A stretch of 64,000 nt of DNA from positions 25,850,745 through 25,914,744 of the forward strand of contig CM075102.1 of NCBI GenBank assembly GCA_037576195.1. Direction: 5' to 3'. A program made the translations under genes and the position numbers. The notes beneath the pieces are model-generated. The model was not told where the DNA came from. It saw nothing but the letters and a program-made list of their open reading frames with translations, and searched no databases. This document shows, piece after piece, positions 14,501 through 26,621 of the stretch (within the stretch, counting starts at the first letter, position 1; each line of letters begins with the position of its first letter). The DNA is from Phytoseiulus persimilis. Taxonomy: Eukaryota; Arthropoda; Arachnida; Mesostigmata; Phytoseiidae.

Positions 14501-17500
14501 TCATTAATATTTTCCAGAATCGTATCTCTTTGGTCGGCGCGGCATTTCGGAATTCCACCTTCATTCGAAACTCTCCTTTAGTCCTGTTCGGTGACACCGG
14601 CATTATTCGTTCGATGCTTTTTCAGCTTCTAATGAAGGCACGCAAACACGAAGACGCCAAACGAAAGAACCCAAGACAAGCGGATCAGAAGCCCGCCCCG
14701 TGTTCATGGATTTTCGATCGGCGATAAACGTCGGTTTCGTGACATCGATCGCGGTACGCGCATATTTCCGTCTGTCTTCGAATCTCTCGCTCGAGTGGAC
14801 GAGCGGATGCATATGCGATCGACTGCGCTAATGCGTTAGAGACACGCGTTATTTTCCTGGCAGTTGGAAATCTGGCGATATCCGAGCTACTGCGAGCCTT
14901 GAGAATGTGGAAAAGCAGCGACAAGGCTTCATTCCACGCCAAGGCTCTTGAGAACGCAATCGATATGCTGACGTTTGCCCTCACACAGCTGACAGCTTCA
15001 ACTCCAGGAAGCTTCCACGTTGTCCCGAGTCGGTTTCGATTGTCGGTCTTGTCGCAGATTCGCGATTTGGCGGATTTCTGCCAGGGATTGAATTCACCTG
15101 GATGGAGCGGTCTTCGGACGTCCTCATCTTTCTGCCGTCTTCGCCATGTGAAGAATCCGATTGCCGCCACCTCCGCAAGGTGTTCATTAAAAAGCATACG
15201 ACGATATCTCTTATCGTCCGCGAGATGGATTTCCTCGCTTCTGTATCGGATGTCATCATTACGACGACGTTGCATTCCCTGAGAACGGAGGGAACATCTA
15301 AGAATTGCGAGCGGTCACATCTAAGAATTGCGAACGGTCACTTTCACCGTCGCTATGGCTGTATTTCTATTTCTAATTGATACGTTTTATTTATGATCAA
15401 GTGATGAGCCGGTTCCTCTCAAATTAGGCCAACGTGATTTCCGTTCCAATCATAGATATTCGCACTGACGCAATTGAGTATTTGACTGGAACTCAGAGCT
15501 ACGCTGCACGACCGTCGGCGGAAATGCGTTTTCTCAATGCGAGGTCGAGAATGAATTGGAGGAACCGATTCTTGCGTGGACATTGGAATAGGGTTGTTCG
15601 AAGGTGCTGCGGGCCTGCCGGCAGCCGTCCGGTTGGATGACTAGAAAGACGGGGAACGGTCTCGACAGGGCATCGAGTTAAGCCGCGAGCGATCTGGAGC
15701 GAGGTTGGCCTAAGTTTTTACTCGCAGCAGTTTCTCGCAGCTCCGTCGCTCAAATCAGCGCTCCTATCCGAGTCATCTCTTTTTGTCGATATACTCCCCA
15801 AAAGCTCTCAGCTTCCTCCAAGTTCTGTCCGGCATGAGGGAGAGAGAATCTAAACGGTTCAGTGCTTATATTCGAGTCGTAGAGGACAAAGGATCATGAT
15901 CGAAACACAGAAACAGATACTCGAGGAAGTATTTTAATTCATCCTTTCCTCCTTAAGTTCGTCTATACTACAATGAGCTCGTTCTCGTCTTCTCAGCACG
16001 TTATTTCCGTTGTCTATCGAGCTCGTATGAGTCGTTGGGCATTCGATTCTGAGGCCGAGTACTGGTCGTAGCTCATTGTTCCATGCGTTTTTCAGTCAGT
16101 CGGTCGCTCGGTCCCTGGGTCGGCATTCAGCGAACGTCGCTGTCAGAGACATTGAAACATCAAGTGCCGGCCGAAGAGCGAAGCAAGTCGAATCAAGCAG
16201 AAAGAAAGCAAAGGAGACGGCTCCTGTCAAAAGCCTTAAACCTCAAAAGTGCCATCAGCGACGACCGACGACGCTATTTAAGAATAGCGACATATGGCAG
16301 TAGAACAATTGTTTCTCAGAACAGAGCTGCTGTCAGATCGGCAGACCAACTTGTTCGGTCTCTCCTCCATTCCACCTCTTTCCTCTCTGTTTCCCTAGTT
16401 TTCTCTCCTCGAATGCCAAAACTCAAACAAAATCGTCGATCGACCGAACACTCCCGTCACTGTAGTGGATGACTTGTGAGCGGGCGGTCGGCTAGCCCGC
16501 CGGCCGACCGACCGACGACCGGCTGTCTCTTTGGTTGTCTCCGAGAGCACACATGAGACTCTTGACTTTCCGTTTCTCTCTTCCATCCGTTCTTCGACTT
16601 TCTCTCCGGGTTCCTAGTCGAGTAAGCATTTGAGGAATGTCGGAAATTCGTCATTCTATGGAATACCTCCGGCTGAGAAATCTCTGTTTATTTTCGTGCG
16701 TCGTCACCATTGGTGAAGAAACATAAAGTTCGAGGCAATTACAGCGGGAGCTCTTTGCAACCATCCTCAGAATACATGGAATGTATTTCATAGTGTACAT
16801 GAAGTGGACGGCTTCGGTCTGACGCACATGCCGATGTCACGAGCTCTCAATCAAATTTAATACAGTGAACGTGGTGGCACTTCTCCGAGATCAGAGCCGC
16901 TAGCGATATGATCGTCAGGAGGATGCTCGGCTTCACTTTCACATTCAACCAAATTGCACTCAGAGGAGGGGAAGGGCGCGGAATCGCTGAGGTTCTGGCA
17001 GTATCAGTCCAAACTGAGCGAAGGACGATCAAACGAACGAAAAGTCGATACGTCAAGTTCGGATGAAGATTGAAGACCCGCAGTCAAGCCATCGGTCGTG
17101 GTCGGTCGGTCGGTTGGTTGGTTGGTTGGTTGGTTCACCAATGGCCGAACCTGCACCTCGAAGTCTTCATCCGAAAGACTGACTGAGACGAACTCCCACT
17201 ATATGAGGCACCGGGTTTTGGAGGCTTTTAAGAAACAGCCCGACAAGCAACAATAACAACCGGTATTTTGATGCAGCTACCGCGACCGTTCCCGCTTTAC
17301 CCAGGCCGCCACTAGGTCTTCTGAGGCGTCTATTACGCCTGAAGGCTTCTCTATGATGGCGAAATGATGGATCTGACAAACCGAGTGTTGAACTCTGGCG
17401 GACAGCGGCGCTGGCTCACGTTTAGTCAGACCGAAGCCCGTTGAAGATCAACCACTTTTCCCGCTTTCTTGTAACTTATCCCGCGCGGAACGCCTATCAT

Positions 17501-20500
17501 GTGCTCGCGCACCATAGAGTGGTTGAGACATGAAGTCCGCTCTTGTTCTCGCCGGCTCTTGAATTGAATTCGATAGGATTTCTTCCGAAGTTTCGAGAGT
17601 TCCCCTTCCCGCCGAGAATGGATAAGAATGTTCGGTCAGTTCTCACGTCTCTTTCAGGACCGCAACGAAAGCTCCTGATACCTCTCGGAGTTAATGAGCG
17701 AAGCTGCACCCTCTATTAACACCATCGATCCGCGAGAAGATGTTAATCGCGCTTAGGCCCAAGAAGTCTAATGAGCTGCCAACGTGGAAAGCGGGAAGAG
17801 GCTCGAGAAGCACTCGTTCGTCCCTCGCGTGCTCTGTCGGAGACCTGGTTTTATTGGGGATTGCCTCGATTTCCAATGCAGCGTCGGCAGAAAGAGCCCG
17901 ACGAGCCCGGCGTTGGTGGGAATTCGACCGAACCGAAAAGTAATCCCGAAGGTGGCTTCAACGAGGAGCTCGCATACGACCACGCGGTGCCACGAAACCA
18001 TTTGAGAGGCTTTCCAATGTATTGCTTGCACGGTTACCTTGCCTGCATCATTGTTGTTACTGGCAATGTCGACGAATGCGTCGAGTCAGATTGTTTGCCT
18101 TCGCCGCTCCTTTCCAGGGAAGTTCTTCCCGGCCTCGGCTCATTTGTCGACCCTTCACGAGGCGGAGAGCCAGCCATCGGTGGTTATCGAGCTTCCATTG
18201 GTTGGATCTCGTTGATGACGTATCGGTAACTCCACGGGCCGAAAGCGCAGAGGATCGAAAGCGGAAGCCATCAAGGATTCATCGCTTCAGGCACAGAAGC
18301 CAATTGCCAGCAGAGCTTATCAAGCGCGTAGTCGGTTGGAATTTTGAATTCAATCAAAAGCTCTCGGTGAAATACACAGTTGGGAGACGGCACGAGCGCG
18401 TCGTGGAGCGTGAAGGCTCGCTCAAGCACGAGGTTCTTCGGAGGTTTTCCAAGGTCAGGATGTTCCTCGTACGCGGACCGTGGCACTCGAACGCCAGCTG
18501 CCGGTCACGGCGGCCACGACAGCCAGGCCACGCGTCGAGCGCATCGTTCAGCTTTCTGGCGGCTCGGCACCTGACAACAGACGGACCATAATAGATGGCA
18601 AAGACCGTGATTTTCAAGAGTCCACAGCTCAAAAACGAAACTTCATGTCGCTGTGGTTAGGAGAATATTGCACACGGACGCCTTGGATATCGAACAGATC
18701 ATCATTTGACGGTGGAAACCTGCTTCCACAAGAGTCCCCAAGAGTCGTTGGACGTTTCGATTGTTATGGAAACAATTATTCTTTCTCATATTGAAGGATC
18801 CTCGGCTGACTAACCGATGAAATATTTCGTACACGTGGCACAAGGGAACCAGAAGAGGTGACCGATCCAAGACCAGAACAGCGATGAGCGACGCATGATT
18901 CAGGAGTTTCGAGAAGTCTTGATTCCTCGAAGGGGGGAATTCACTCAAACGGTCACAGAACATCCAAGAATTCCTCATGATTCCATGACTACCGATGTCT
19001 TCCCAACGGTTCCGTCGACTCTTCTTCCACCGGTTTTCCCGAGCATTCACGTGCTGCGCCCGACGACGAGGTGTGCCGATGCGGCATTCGATTCGATTCG
19101 CTCATCTGAACTAATCTCAGGATTCGTTGGAATCCCGAATGAAATTTCCCAGTTCGGCGTAAAAAGAAACGGAACTCTCCGGATTTAGTCCTGTTTGCTC
19201 TCGTTCCCAGCGGCTCTTTGTCAGAAGAATCGTCGGACCGGAGAGGATTTATAATAAATTAATTCCCGTCCTAGCAGCAACAACGAGCGTGCAATGCAGC
19301 CACGGCTGCTTCTTTGAATCCGACTTGAATCGGATTCGAATCCGTTCAGAATATCCGCCTCGCTCCGTTTGTCCGCCGCGCAGCTCTTCACGTGGTTACG
19401 TTCTGCGGCAGGATCATCGGCTGGGTTGCCGTAAACCGACTAGTTCGATTCCTCAACGAGTCCTGAGTAACTGTGTGCAGCGAGGTAAAAAAACGTTCAA
19501 TAGACCATGCAGCAAATTCAAAGCGGCATCGATCGTGTTAAGAAGTGTGTGTGTGTGTGTAGACCCGGAGACCGAGAGGGGGAGAAGGCGCCAAATACAG
19601 AACCCCATAATAGAGGGGTGCGGCAGTCCCAATACGCCACTCAACTTACGTACAGCAGATAATCAAGCTATTAAAAGAACGAACAACGACGAGACCGACA
19701 TCGGCGCAGAAAAGACCCCCAGCAGGATATCTACGCGTTGGAATGATACGCCTACTTGCCGACCCGGTAGCCTACCCCTGCCCCCCCCACGTTGCCTCCC
19801 ACAGCAGAAATATGCGGCGCGAGAGAGTGAACGACGCAGCACCCCTCCACAATGGTCACTCTCTAGGTGCGGGCCGGTCGACCGGATAATCACAGGGACT
19901 CAACAACACCTAAGAATCGGAGTCGGTCCTTTGACATGCGTGGCATTTCGCCAGCTTTGAAGTTCGAAAGCTGAAAGTTCCAACTTGACCACCGGGTACG
20001 TCAAAGTCGACTTGCGACAACCGAGCCGAAATCCCATCCATAACTAGCGGAATCGAGATTGCTGGGAGCTGGTGAGCTACAGTGTCAGACAAGAGACTCT
20101 CATTGAGTTTGAGGACGTGGCGACGACATGCTTTCTCCACACAAGAGCGTTTCTGCGCTCTCCTTGCTTGAGAAAGTGTCCGATGGCGGGTGACTTCGCG
20201 TAGGCCAGAGTGTGGACATCCGTCAGACGACGAGATGTTGGTCACAGCTGGGGCCAACTCATTACTTCTCCCAGCACGGAACCGAAAGGAGAAGAACACG
20301 AGTAAGCCACGACGTGCCCTCAACGCAGCGTTCTCTCGGCGACAGACATCAGCGGCCGGCCAGCCGCTCGACTGGCAAGCCGGTTGGCAAACCAGTTGGG
20401 ATGAGATTGAATGAGGAAGAGACAGCCTCTAACGAGCGAAAACCCGAATCATCTAATCAATGCCGTTTAGGGTTTGCCCGAGTCCTCGCACTGGAAGGTA

Positions 20501-21935
20501 TTCCCTCGACAGAAACAGATGGAGTCGAGGAGAGGAGCAGGAAACATGGTCTTGGTCTCCACCCAACACAGCACCCCCGCTCAGAACAAGACGTCTGGCT
20601 TCTTTCTATCCGTTGACGACGAACTAACGATGTTATAATATTCGGCCGCGACGTTGGAGCTGGCTGCGAGAGGGAGAGCTAGTCTTAGTGATCAAGTTTT
20701 TGCTTGTATGTTTGATACGACTGGAAGCCGTGAGCCGTCTCGACGGGTGAAGGCCGTCGATACGCCGATTTTTGGGTCTTAGGATCTCGGACCTGGCACT
20801 TCTAGAAGGAGCACTGACGGTGAACGTTGAGAGTCAGCATGGTCGGTAGAAACATTCGTTGACATGTTTGCTATCATCGCAGACGCGGCATTGTTTTTAG
20901 ACGGATTCTTATGCGGGCTTTCCCGTCTCTGTCGAGTTTCGGCGCGAAGAGAAACAATCTTCCGCCCTCCAAGGGATACTTTCCAGTGCAGTGACCCAGT
21001 CCAGTTCTTATGGCATCACATGGCAAATGGATGGTCAAGATAGTTCTAGAACCGTTTCCAATCCTGTTCGCAGTCATCTTCAAATTCCCTCCAGAGAGCA
21101 AGGGTGACCTCTTGGTGGAATCTGTGGTAAAATACTCGGTGGAATCGTGCACTATTTCTGATATATTTTTCCCAAGATAACAACATATCAGGAGCCACTC
21201 GCGGCCGCTGGCTTCGGCTCACGGGTCTACCTAGACCGACAAACTCAAGACGAGGTAGCCGAGTGGCAAGCGCGATTTCATCCTCTTGTGCCGATAGGAG
21301 GAGGCATGTCGAATCGGTCTCGAGAAGAAGGTCAGAGCTCACGCGGCAGGTTCGATTCCTACCGCAGATGCCCTGCAAAACTGGAACGCATTCTTCATCG
21401 AAAAATGATGTGCGATCTCAGTTCTGAACTCTCTGAAATCTATGAAGTACTCTGCGGTTCGTGTCAAGTGTCATGATATGTGCGAATGGTTGCAAGTATG
21501 AAGTCGACTTCTGCGACTGCCCCCGCCCTTCTCACACGGCAGTGGGATCGTTCCACGAAATTATTCAAAGAGCCTCACTCCCCTGCACATGGCTTCCGGA
21601 AAAGATTCCGGCCATGCTTCCCGGTTTCCGTTCGAATGAACAGCTGAGGAGGTATCCACTCCGCTCTTGAAAATGGGATGAGCGACCCCGACCGGCGATG
21701 AATGCATTGGCGATCGATTTTGACCAAGATCACGTTACGAAATCGAGTTATACTCATCTAAATTCTATCTTCCTGCGTAATCCAATGGAAAATGTGAACA
21801 TTATTCCAGATGAACTCCGATCTCGCTTACTGTTGCAATAGTCAGTGTGTTGCATAGCAATTTACCTTTCGCGGCTCGCGCACTACTGATCAGGACGATG
21901 AAAATTAAACCTGAAGCTCTCCGAACCGGAATCAT
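2526..21935 (-). CDS. Roundabout-like axon guidance receptor, four Ig domains, no fibronectin domains
   Basis: Predicted single-pass receptor of the Robo family, which binds Slit and steers growing axons. Coding exons, 5' to 3': 21935-21866 (signal peptide with hydrophobic core SGLIFIVLISSA), 13274-13008 (Ig1), 12208-12078 and 10437-10278 (Ig2), 4867-4559 (Ig3), 4317-4066 (Ig4), 3933-3630 (linker and membrane segment), 3285-3030 and 2786-2526 (tail). All phases join, giving about 669 residues. Ig2 carries the Robo-like run NLLISEVRATDQGGYVCKAE, and Ig4 ends YICTARSAIVNSF. The membrane helix is near residues 453-477. The tail has PYASTTL near residue 525, resembling the conserved Robo CC1 tyrosine motif. 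Canonical Robo has five Ig and three FN3 domains; here Ig4 joins the membrane exon across a 132-base intron, leaving no room for them. The first exon is assigned by phase and signal-peptide character only. The last exon could use a donor 4 bases further on (exon end 3026), which would shift the tail frame to a stop at 2464. Confidence 0.83.
2787..2811. repeat. GA/CT dinucleotide tract in a Robo intron acceptor
   Basis: A run of GA dinucleotides on the plus strand reads as CT repeats on the minus strand, directly before the CAG acceptor of the last Robo-like exon. It doubles as the polypyrimidine tract. Confidence 0.7.
4868..10277 (-). other. Large intron of the Roundabout-like gene
   Basis: This 5.4-kb intron separates the second Ig2 exon from the Ig3 exon. 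I find no further Ig-like exon and no other gene on either strand. Open frames inside it look like chance. Confidence 0.6.
12266..12280. repeat. Poly(A) tract
   Basis: A run of about 13 A residues lies in the intron between the Ig1 exon and the first Ig2 exon. No retroposon body is recognisable next to it. Confidence 0.6.
15294..15339. repeat. 23-bp tandem duplication
   Basis: Two adjacent 23-bp copies beginning ACATCTAAGAATTGCGA differ at a single base (AGCGG against AACGG). It is a recent local duplication within the Robo-like first coding intron. Confidence 0.85.
17099..17137. repeat. GGTC/GGTT tetranucleotide microsatellite
   Basis: About nine tetranucleotide units run GGTC, GGTC, then GGTT repeated, ending before CACC. 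It is a simple repeat with no coding content. Confidence 0.85.
19543..19561. repeat. GT dinucleotide microsatellite
   Basis: A short GT run of about eight units lies in the Robo-like first coding intron. Confidence 0.8.
21249..21372 (+). other. tRNA-like pol III promoter remnant (possible SINE or tRNA pseudogene)
   Basis: An A-box match (TAGCCGAGTGG, 21256-21266) is followed at 21349-21359 by a perfect B-box (GGTTCGATTCC). The candidate acceptor stem, GACGAGG, has no complement after the T arm, and one T-stem pair is broken, so this is not an intact tRNA. A tRNA-derived SINE head or a decayed tRNA-Leu/Ser-type gene fits best. Confidence 0.35.
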
Positions 21936-21969
21936 TTTCACAGCAAAACACGTATCCAACTGGATGACA
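21866..21969 (-). other. Signal-peptide exon of the Roundabout-like gene with upstream acceptor
   Basis: The exon contains the start codon at 21935 and a donor (AAAG then GTAAATT) leaving phase 1, as the Ig1 exon requires. A good acceptor (ctttctcccag) lies 34 bases before the ATG, so at least one noncoding exon probably lies further upstream. The leader reads MIPVRRASGLIFIVLISS with a likely cleavage site after ARA. Confidence 0.6.
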
Positions 21970-23879
21970 CTGGGAGAAAGTTTGTTACCGTGAGTCAACT
22001 CATTTTCACCAAAGCGTCGTGACACGAAACGAATTCTCTCATCCCCTTCACAAAACGTCAACCCACTATCGAACTAATATGCACGAGACTTCAGTGTCAA
22101 CGAATGAAGTGACGAGCTCCTTCCTCAAGTTCGGGTCGCTCCTTCTGATTCGCGGTTTAGCTCTCCACTTGCTTCAGCACCGAAAGCCGAGTGAGAGAGG
22201 GTCGCCCATCTCGGAAAGGGCACGAAACCAAGTGGGCGGCTGTGGTCCTTGTCAATGCATGTCTGCTCACTCGCCAGGCAGCCTCGCAGTCTACCCGAAG
22301 GTGCGACTTACTGAAGAGTTTCCATCACCTACCTGCGCCTACTTGTGCACAATTCGATGAGAATGGGACGACGATTGCCTGCTCGATCCATTTTTTCGCT
22401 CGATGGCTTCCTCTATGACCTTCATTTCACTTGGGCTCGGCGGAGTATGCTCGCTGAAAACTTCTCACTCCCTGCGCACGGCGCTGAAATGCTGCTGCAA
22501 ACGATCCCGCCGAGAAATGATCTCAGAGGCTTTTCTAAGCATTTTGTTGCTTCGCAGAGGAGATATCAATATGCAACATGACAGCGTGAAACACTTGTTG
22601 CGCGCTCGGGGTAGAGAGGCAGAACGCCAGTCACGGAGCAGTTTTAGATTGGACGGGAAACCGCTCGACGGAGTCGCGTTCCAAGATATGAAATGGAATC
22701 CATTGGGAATTCATCATGGATTCATGTGAATCGTACCTACCTTGATGTTCAGCGGAAAGAGAGATCTGTTCCCATCCGAAAAGCTCGTAACGTTTCTCGG
22801 GGTCAAAATGAAGATATTGAGGCGCCAGCCTCAGGTATCGCTTGGATCGCACGCGAAATCTTGATCCCGATCGTTGCGACAATTTTTGACGGAGGAGCCT
22901 CAACGACCGCGTTCGATGGCACTGTTGCTATCTGGCACGTCCGGAAACACCTTCTCCCCAAGTTTGTCTCGTGCCCAAAACTCCCAGGACAGCCCAGGAT
23001 CATCGGTGTCGGTTCGGAGATTAAAAGTTTCGGATCGAGCATTGGTCGAGTTCATAGGAGGAACGGAGTGATTTTTCGCTTGGATAAATCATCGTGCAAG
23101 CTCAGACACGCCCACCCCTAGAGTGAGCCCCACTACTGCGGCTCGAGAGATTTCCACCACCGGGGCCAAAAAGGGTTGGACTACCTGACTGAGTTACAGC
23201 ATTACATCGGGTACATTACGATGACTAACAGAATTCATGCCACTTAACCTCTAATGTGTCCCTGCCTGCCTGTATCGATGTGCTTGGCCACCTGGGACAT
23301 GCGAGCGGGTGGGGGTTTGCAACTAGGATTTTCAAAAAGTGACTCATAGGTCACCCTCGTGACTCTGAACTGCGTTCAGCGAAGTCGCCTTCGGTGCGTT
23401 TCAGATAAATAGCTCGCGGAAGAGCGAGTCCAAAGTTCTGTCAGAGATTAGTTATGCCAGCGCGAACGCCCGTGATGGGATTTTGGGAAAAATACAGATT
23501 CAAGCTGCTCTCTTGGTCGCACAAGGGGATGCTTTGGACTTCATGTGAGGATATGAGAATCCAGTGAACGAGCTCCAAGTAATCGGGCTGGGCTCACTGA
23601 GCAATGAACAACAACTTGTTCCCACTGCAGGCTTTTGAGGTGCTCTCTGGTTCGAGAAGCTCACATCTTGCTTCGGCACTTCGTTTTAAAGCGACATTAT
23701 CATGAATCAGCCCAAGTTTGTTTTAACGGAGCTGCTCGCGAAAGTCAAGCTCCATGCTCTTGATCTCATGGTGTTGCCAAGTAAATCCAACCCGGTTGGC
23801 ATGACCCGGGATCGGGAGAGCGGAAGCGGCTAATGGAGGGGGACCGAAGTTCGGCAGAAGCAGATCAGTCAAAAGTTCT

Positions 23880-23962
23880 TCCATCCGGCTATTTGAATGT
23901 CGAACGGCGCAGTTGATAAGGCATGCTCTGCTCGGTGGCCATCTCGACTCCGCCCACGTTTT
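23880..23962 (+). other. Degenerate tRNA-like segment
   Basis: The stretch contains GGCGCAGTTGATAAGGCATG, resembling a tRNA D-arm/A-box region, followed about 35 bases later by ATCTCGACTCC, a weak B-box. Both are degenerate, so this is a decayed tRNA or tRNA-derived repeat at best. Confidence 0.25.
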
Positions 23963-26330
23963 GCTTTTTATAAATTTCGCCACCCGTGAGCTTCCTCACG
24001 CCCCTTCCCCTCCAGCATTCACTTTTTCTTTCGAGCCCGTTCCCTCCAAGGAGGTAACAAATCAGAAGCTCAGCGTCAGAATTTTCAACGGATCCACATG
24101 TTTCATCACCTTTTTCGAATATGAGTCAAGAATCTTGCGGCCGACGTTGGTGACGCGAATGCGATATCTGAAGCCCTCGATCAATCGACGAAAGCGATTC
24201 CGACGGTCCGTTTCGAATGAGGTGAGAGAATGTAGTCTTTGTCGGTATTTCCTCCCCTCGGTTCACCCACTCCATCTCGATAATCTGCTGCTGTACAAAA
24301 CCTCCTCTGCTAGCGGAGATAACTTGATTTTGCTCCGTTGATAGCTCGAGTTCACCGTTTTCGGAGCCGTCTTCAGCTCCTCTTTCAGTTTTATTTTCTG
24401 CGTCGGTTTTTAAGAAGCTCTTAAAGCGCAGCAAAGCTTGTGGCAGTGTTGAGATAACCACCTAGCTTTTTACTCTTCTCGTCTTTTAGCTCCCCGACGA
24501 CTTCGACTTCCCAACACCTGCCGCTACCTGCAGAAAAACTTCTCAGCGATGCTCGGTCAGTGGACACGGGAGGAAATAAATGAGCAAACTGCGGACTTGG
24601 CAACTCCAATGTCAACAGTTCGCCCGGGCTTCTCATTGTCCTCAGCGATTTTCCCGAGGGTTCAGCGCCCTCGACCGCTTTAGGAAGTTGGAGTTGCCTT
24701 CATGACTAGTGAAGCTCTCGCGACCCCGAGTTTGGACCTCAGCTGTATACGGACTCCAAACACAGGAAGTCTATTCCTCGACCTACAAGTGTTTGTTGAG
24801 TAGCATCGCTGACGTGTCCTACTCTTTCCAAGCGATGATAACGTTTGCCCTCACTTCATTCCGGTCTGAGCTATGATTTAGCGCTCGACCCCGGCCTCCT
24901 CCTACACCTGCACTGCTTGCCCTCTCAGTGAGATCTATGCTTGTAATCCTACCTCTCATTGTTCCTTTTGACCCGTTGAAGCGATTTGCAGCTGACCATC
25001 AGTGGCGGCGGGTCGTCGGCACTAAAAGCCAAATGGCATTAGCGTCTCGCTCCCTCTAGTCAGCGAGCTCTCCCGTTTTCGTTTCCCTATCTCTATCCAA
25101 GATATTATGTTCTTATGGGGTTATCATGGCTAATAAATGTGGTTTCGCCAACCCCCGCCGATTTCCTTGCCAAGACGGTGGTGGCCGCGGTCGCTCTCCC
25201 AGTTCAGATGGGAAACCAAGCTCAGGCTTACGGACGGACGGGCTGGTAGGCATCCTGCACATCAGGCGCGAACGAAATCCCAGAGGCCCCGTCACCCAGG
25301 CAGCAGATCAAAGAAGGCCATACTTTATTATTAGCTTGCCGTACACCCCACCCAAGCGTACAGCGAGGAACCATCCAGCCTTCCCTGAGGCGGCGATCTG
25401 CAAGCGCCCATTACCGTTTATGAGAAGCGAGTGAGATGTTATTCCGTTTTATGAAGACGTTCTCCTAGGCGGCGGTTCTATTGTTCGAGCGAGCGAACTT
25501 CTAATATCAGCTACCAGGCAAGCATCCAGACCACGAATGAATGCGTTCGCGTGTGAGCTCACAGAAAAGATTCGCAAGAGCTGTGCACAACGCCCCGCCG
25601 GATTCAAAGTCTGCCCCGACCTCGTGTAGGTTTCCTGATAGACGCAGTCGCGGCGCGTCGGGGTGGCTTGTCTTTCAATGTTCGCCTTCAAAAAGCTCCC
25701 GAGGAATGAGGCGAAATAGGACCAGCTGAATATGGATTTTCGCCTCTTTATTCATTGTTGCCACAGGACTTGGAACTTGCGGTCGCCGTCAACTCACACA
25801 AAAGCACGAGCGAGCATCAGTCTGTCGCTCAGCTCCTCTATCGAGGAACGCTTCTAAGTCAGTCTTTCCGAAGTCGGATCAGATGAAAAGGCGCGTTCTC
25901 GCGTCTGATGGAATGGATGAGAACGTGAGAATCGAACTCGTAGCTTCCTCTCCTGTGAAGTGGCTTAGCGCCACATCCATCCAAGTTCCAGGATAACCAG
26001 AACTCGATGCGTGGGTAATCCCGGCTTAGCTCGGGGCGTACAAATTGGGTTTGTCTTGCATGGAATGCGAGATCTAGCTCGGCTGACGGCCAGTGTAAGG
26101 TTAGAGTCCGACGTTGGCCCACTTCAATTTGCCTGTCTTGTGTTCTGAGCCTGGTCTCCGCGTGACTTATTTATCAAGAGTCCAGATCGCTTGATGGGAC
26201 CCGCTCCAGACCGTATTCGATGACTTTGAATTTGACCAGCACCCTCGTACTCCGCTCTGTTTACTTGCGAACAACTTGCCTTACTTGACGATTCCTCTCT
26301 GCTTAGACTGCAACTCGATGGGAACCTACA

Positions 26331-26621
26331 GTGAAAACGGGTAGTTTACACCTGGTACTCCTTCTTGCAGTACCACCCATCAATTCTAATGGGTGGATAG
26401 ATAGCCGTGAGCCCTCGTCCCGATTCGGCCTAATACGCCGCTATGTTCACCCGAGGATTCATGGTTTAGCGGATGAGCACATATATCTGACGCCTGATTC
26501 AGTATGCCCCCAGCTTGAGGGACGGAGCGTATTAAGAACTCCTGGAAGCGAAACCATTGCGAGAACGGAGGTACCCCGCGACACGAAGGAAATTAAAATC
26601 GACACTCATTGCATGCGGTGA
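26331..26621 (+). CDS. Possible small secreted protein, unrecognised
   Basis: A 96-residue intronless frame starts MKTGSLHLVLLLAVPPINSN, which resembles a signal peptide, and continues without cysteines until near its end. I recognise no family and see no promoter or polyadenylation signal close by. It may well be a chance open frame. Confidence 0.18.
   Translation: MKTGSLHLVLLLAVPPINSNGWIDSREPSSRFGLIRRYVHPRIHGLADEHIYLTPDSVCPQLEGRSVLRTPGSETIARTEVPRDTKEIKIDTHCMR

Larger units (their letters stand above)
13275..21865 (-). other. First coding intron of the Roundabout-like gene
   Basis: This 8.6-kb gap lies between the signal-peptide exon and Ig1. It contains a 23-bp tandem duplication, a GGTT tetranucleotide run and a tRNA-like promoter remnant, but no exon I can support. 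Long first introns in axon guidance genes often hold enhancers; nothing specific is visible here. Confidence 0.5.

Noticed and set aside
14685-15275. 196-residue minus-strand open frame in the Robo-like first coding intron
   Set aside because: It has no recognisable domain and an opposing plus-strand frame of similar length. Its length is within chance for the window.
19289-19960. 223-residue plus-strand open frame
   Set aside because: Composition is Arg/Ser/Pro-rich without domain pattern, it crosses a GT microsatellite and a poly(C) run, and no splice or polyadenylation context supports it.
25900-25980. Possible tRNA gene on the minus strand
   Set aside because: A B-box-like GAGTTCGATTCTC is present, but the A-box is poor and no acceptor stem can be built. 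It is noted only as a possible tRNA-derived fragment.
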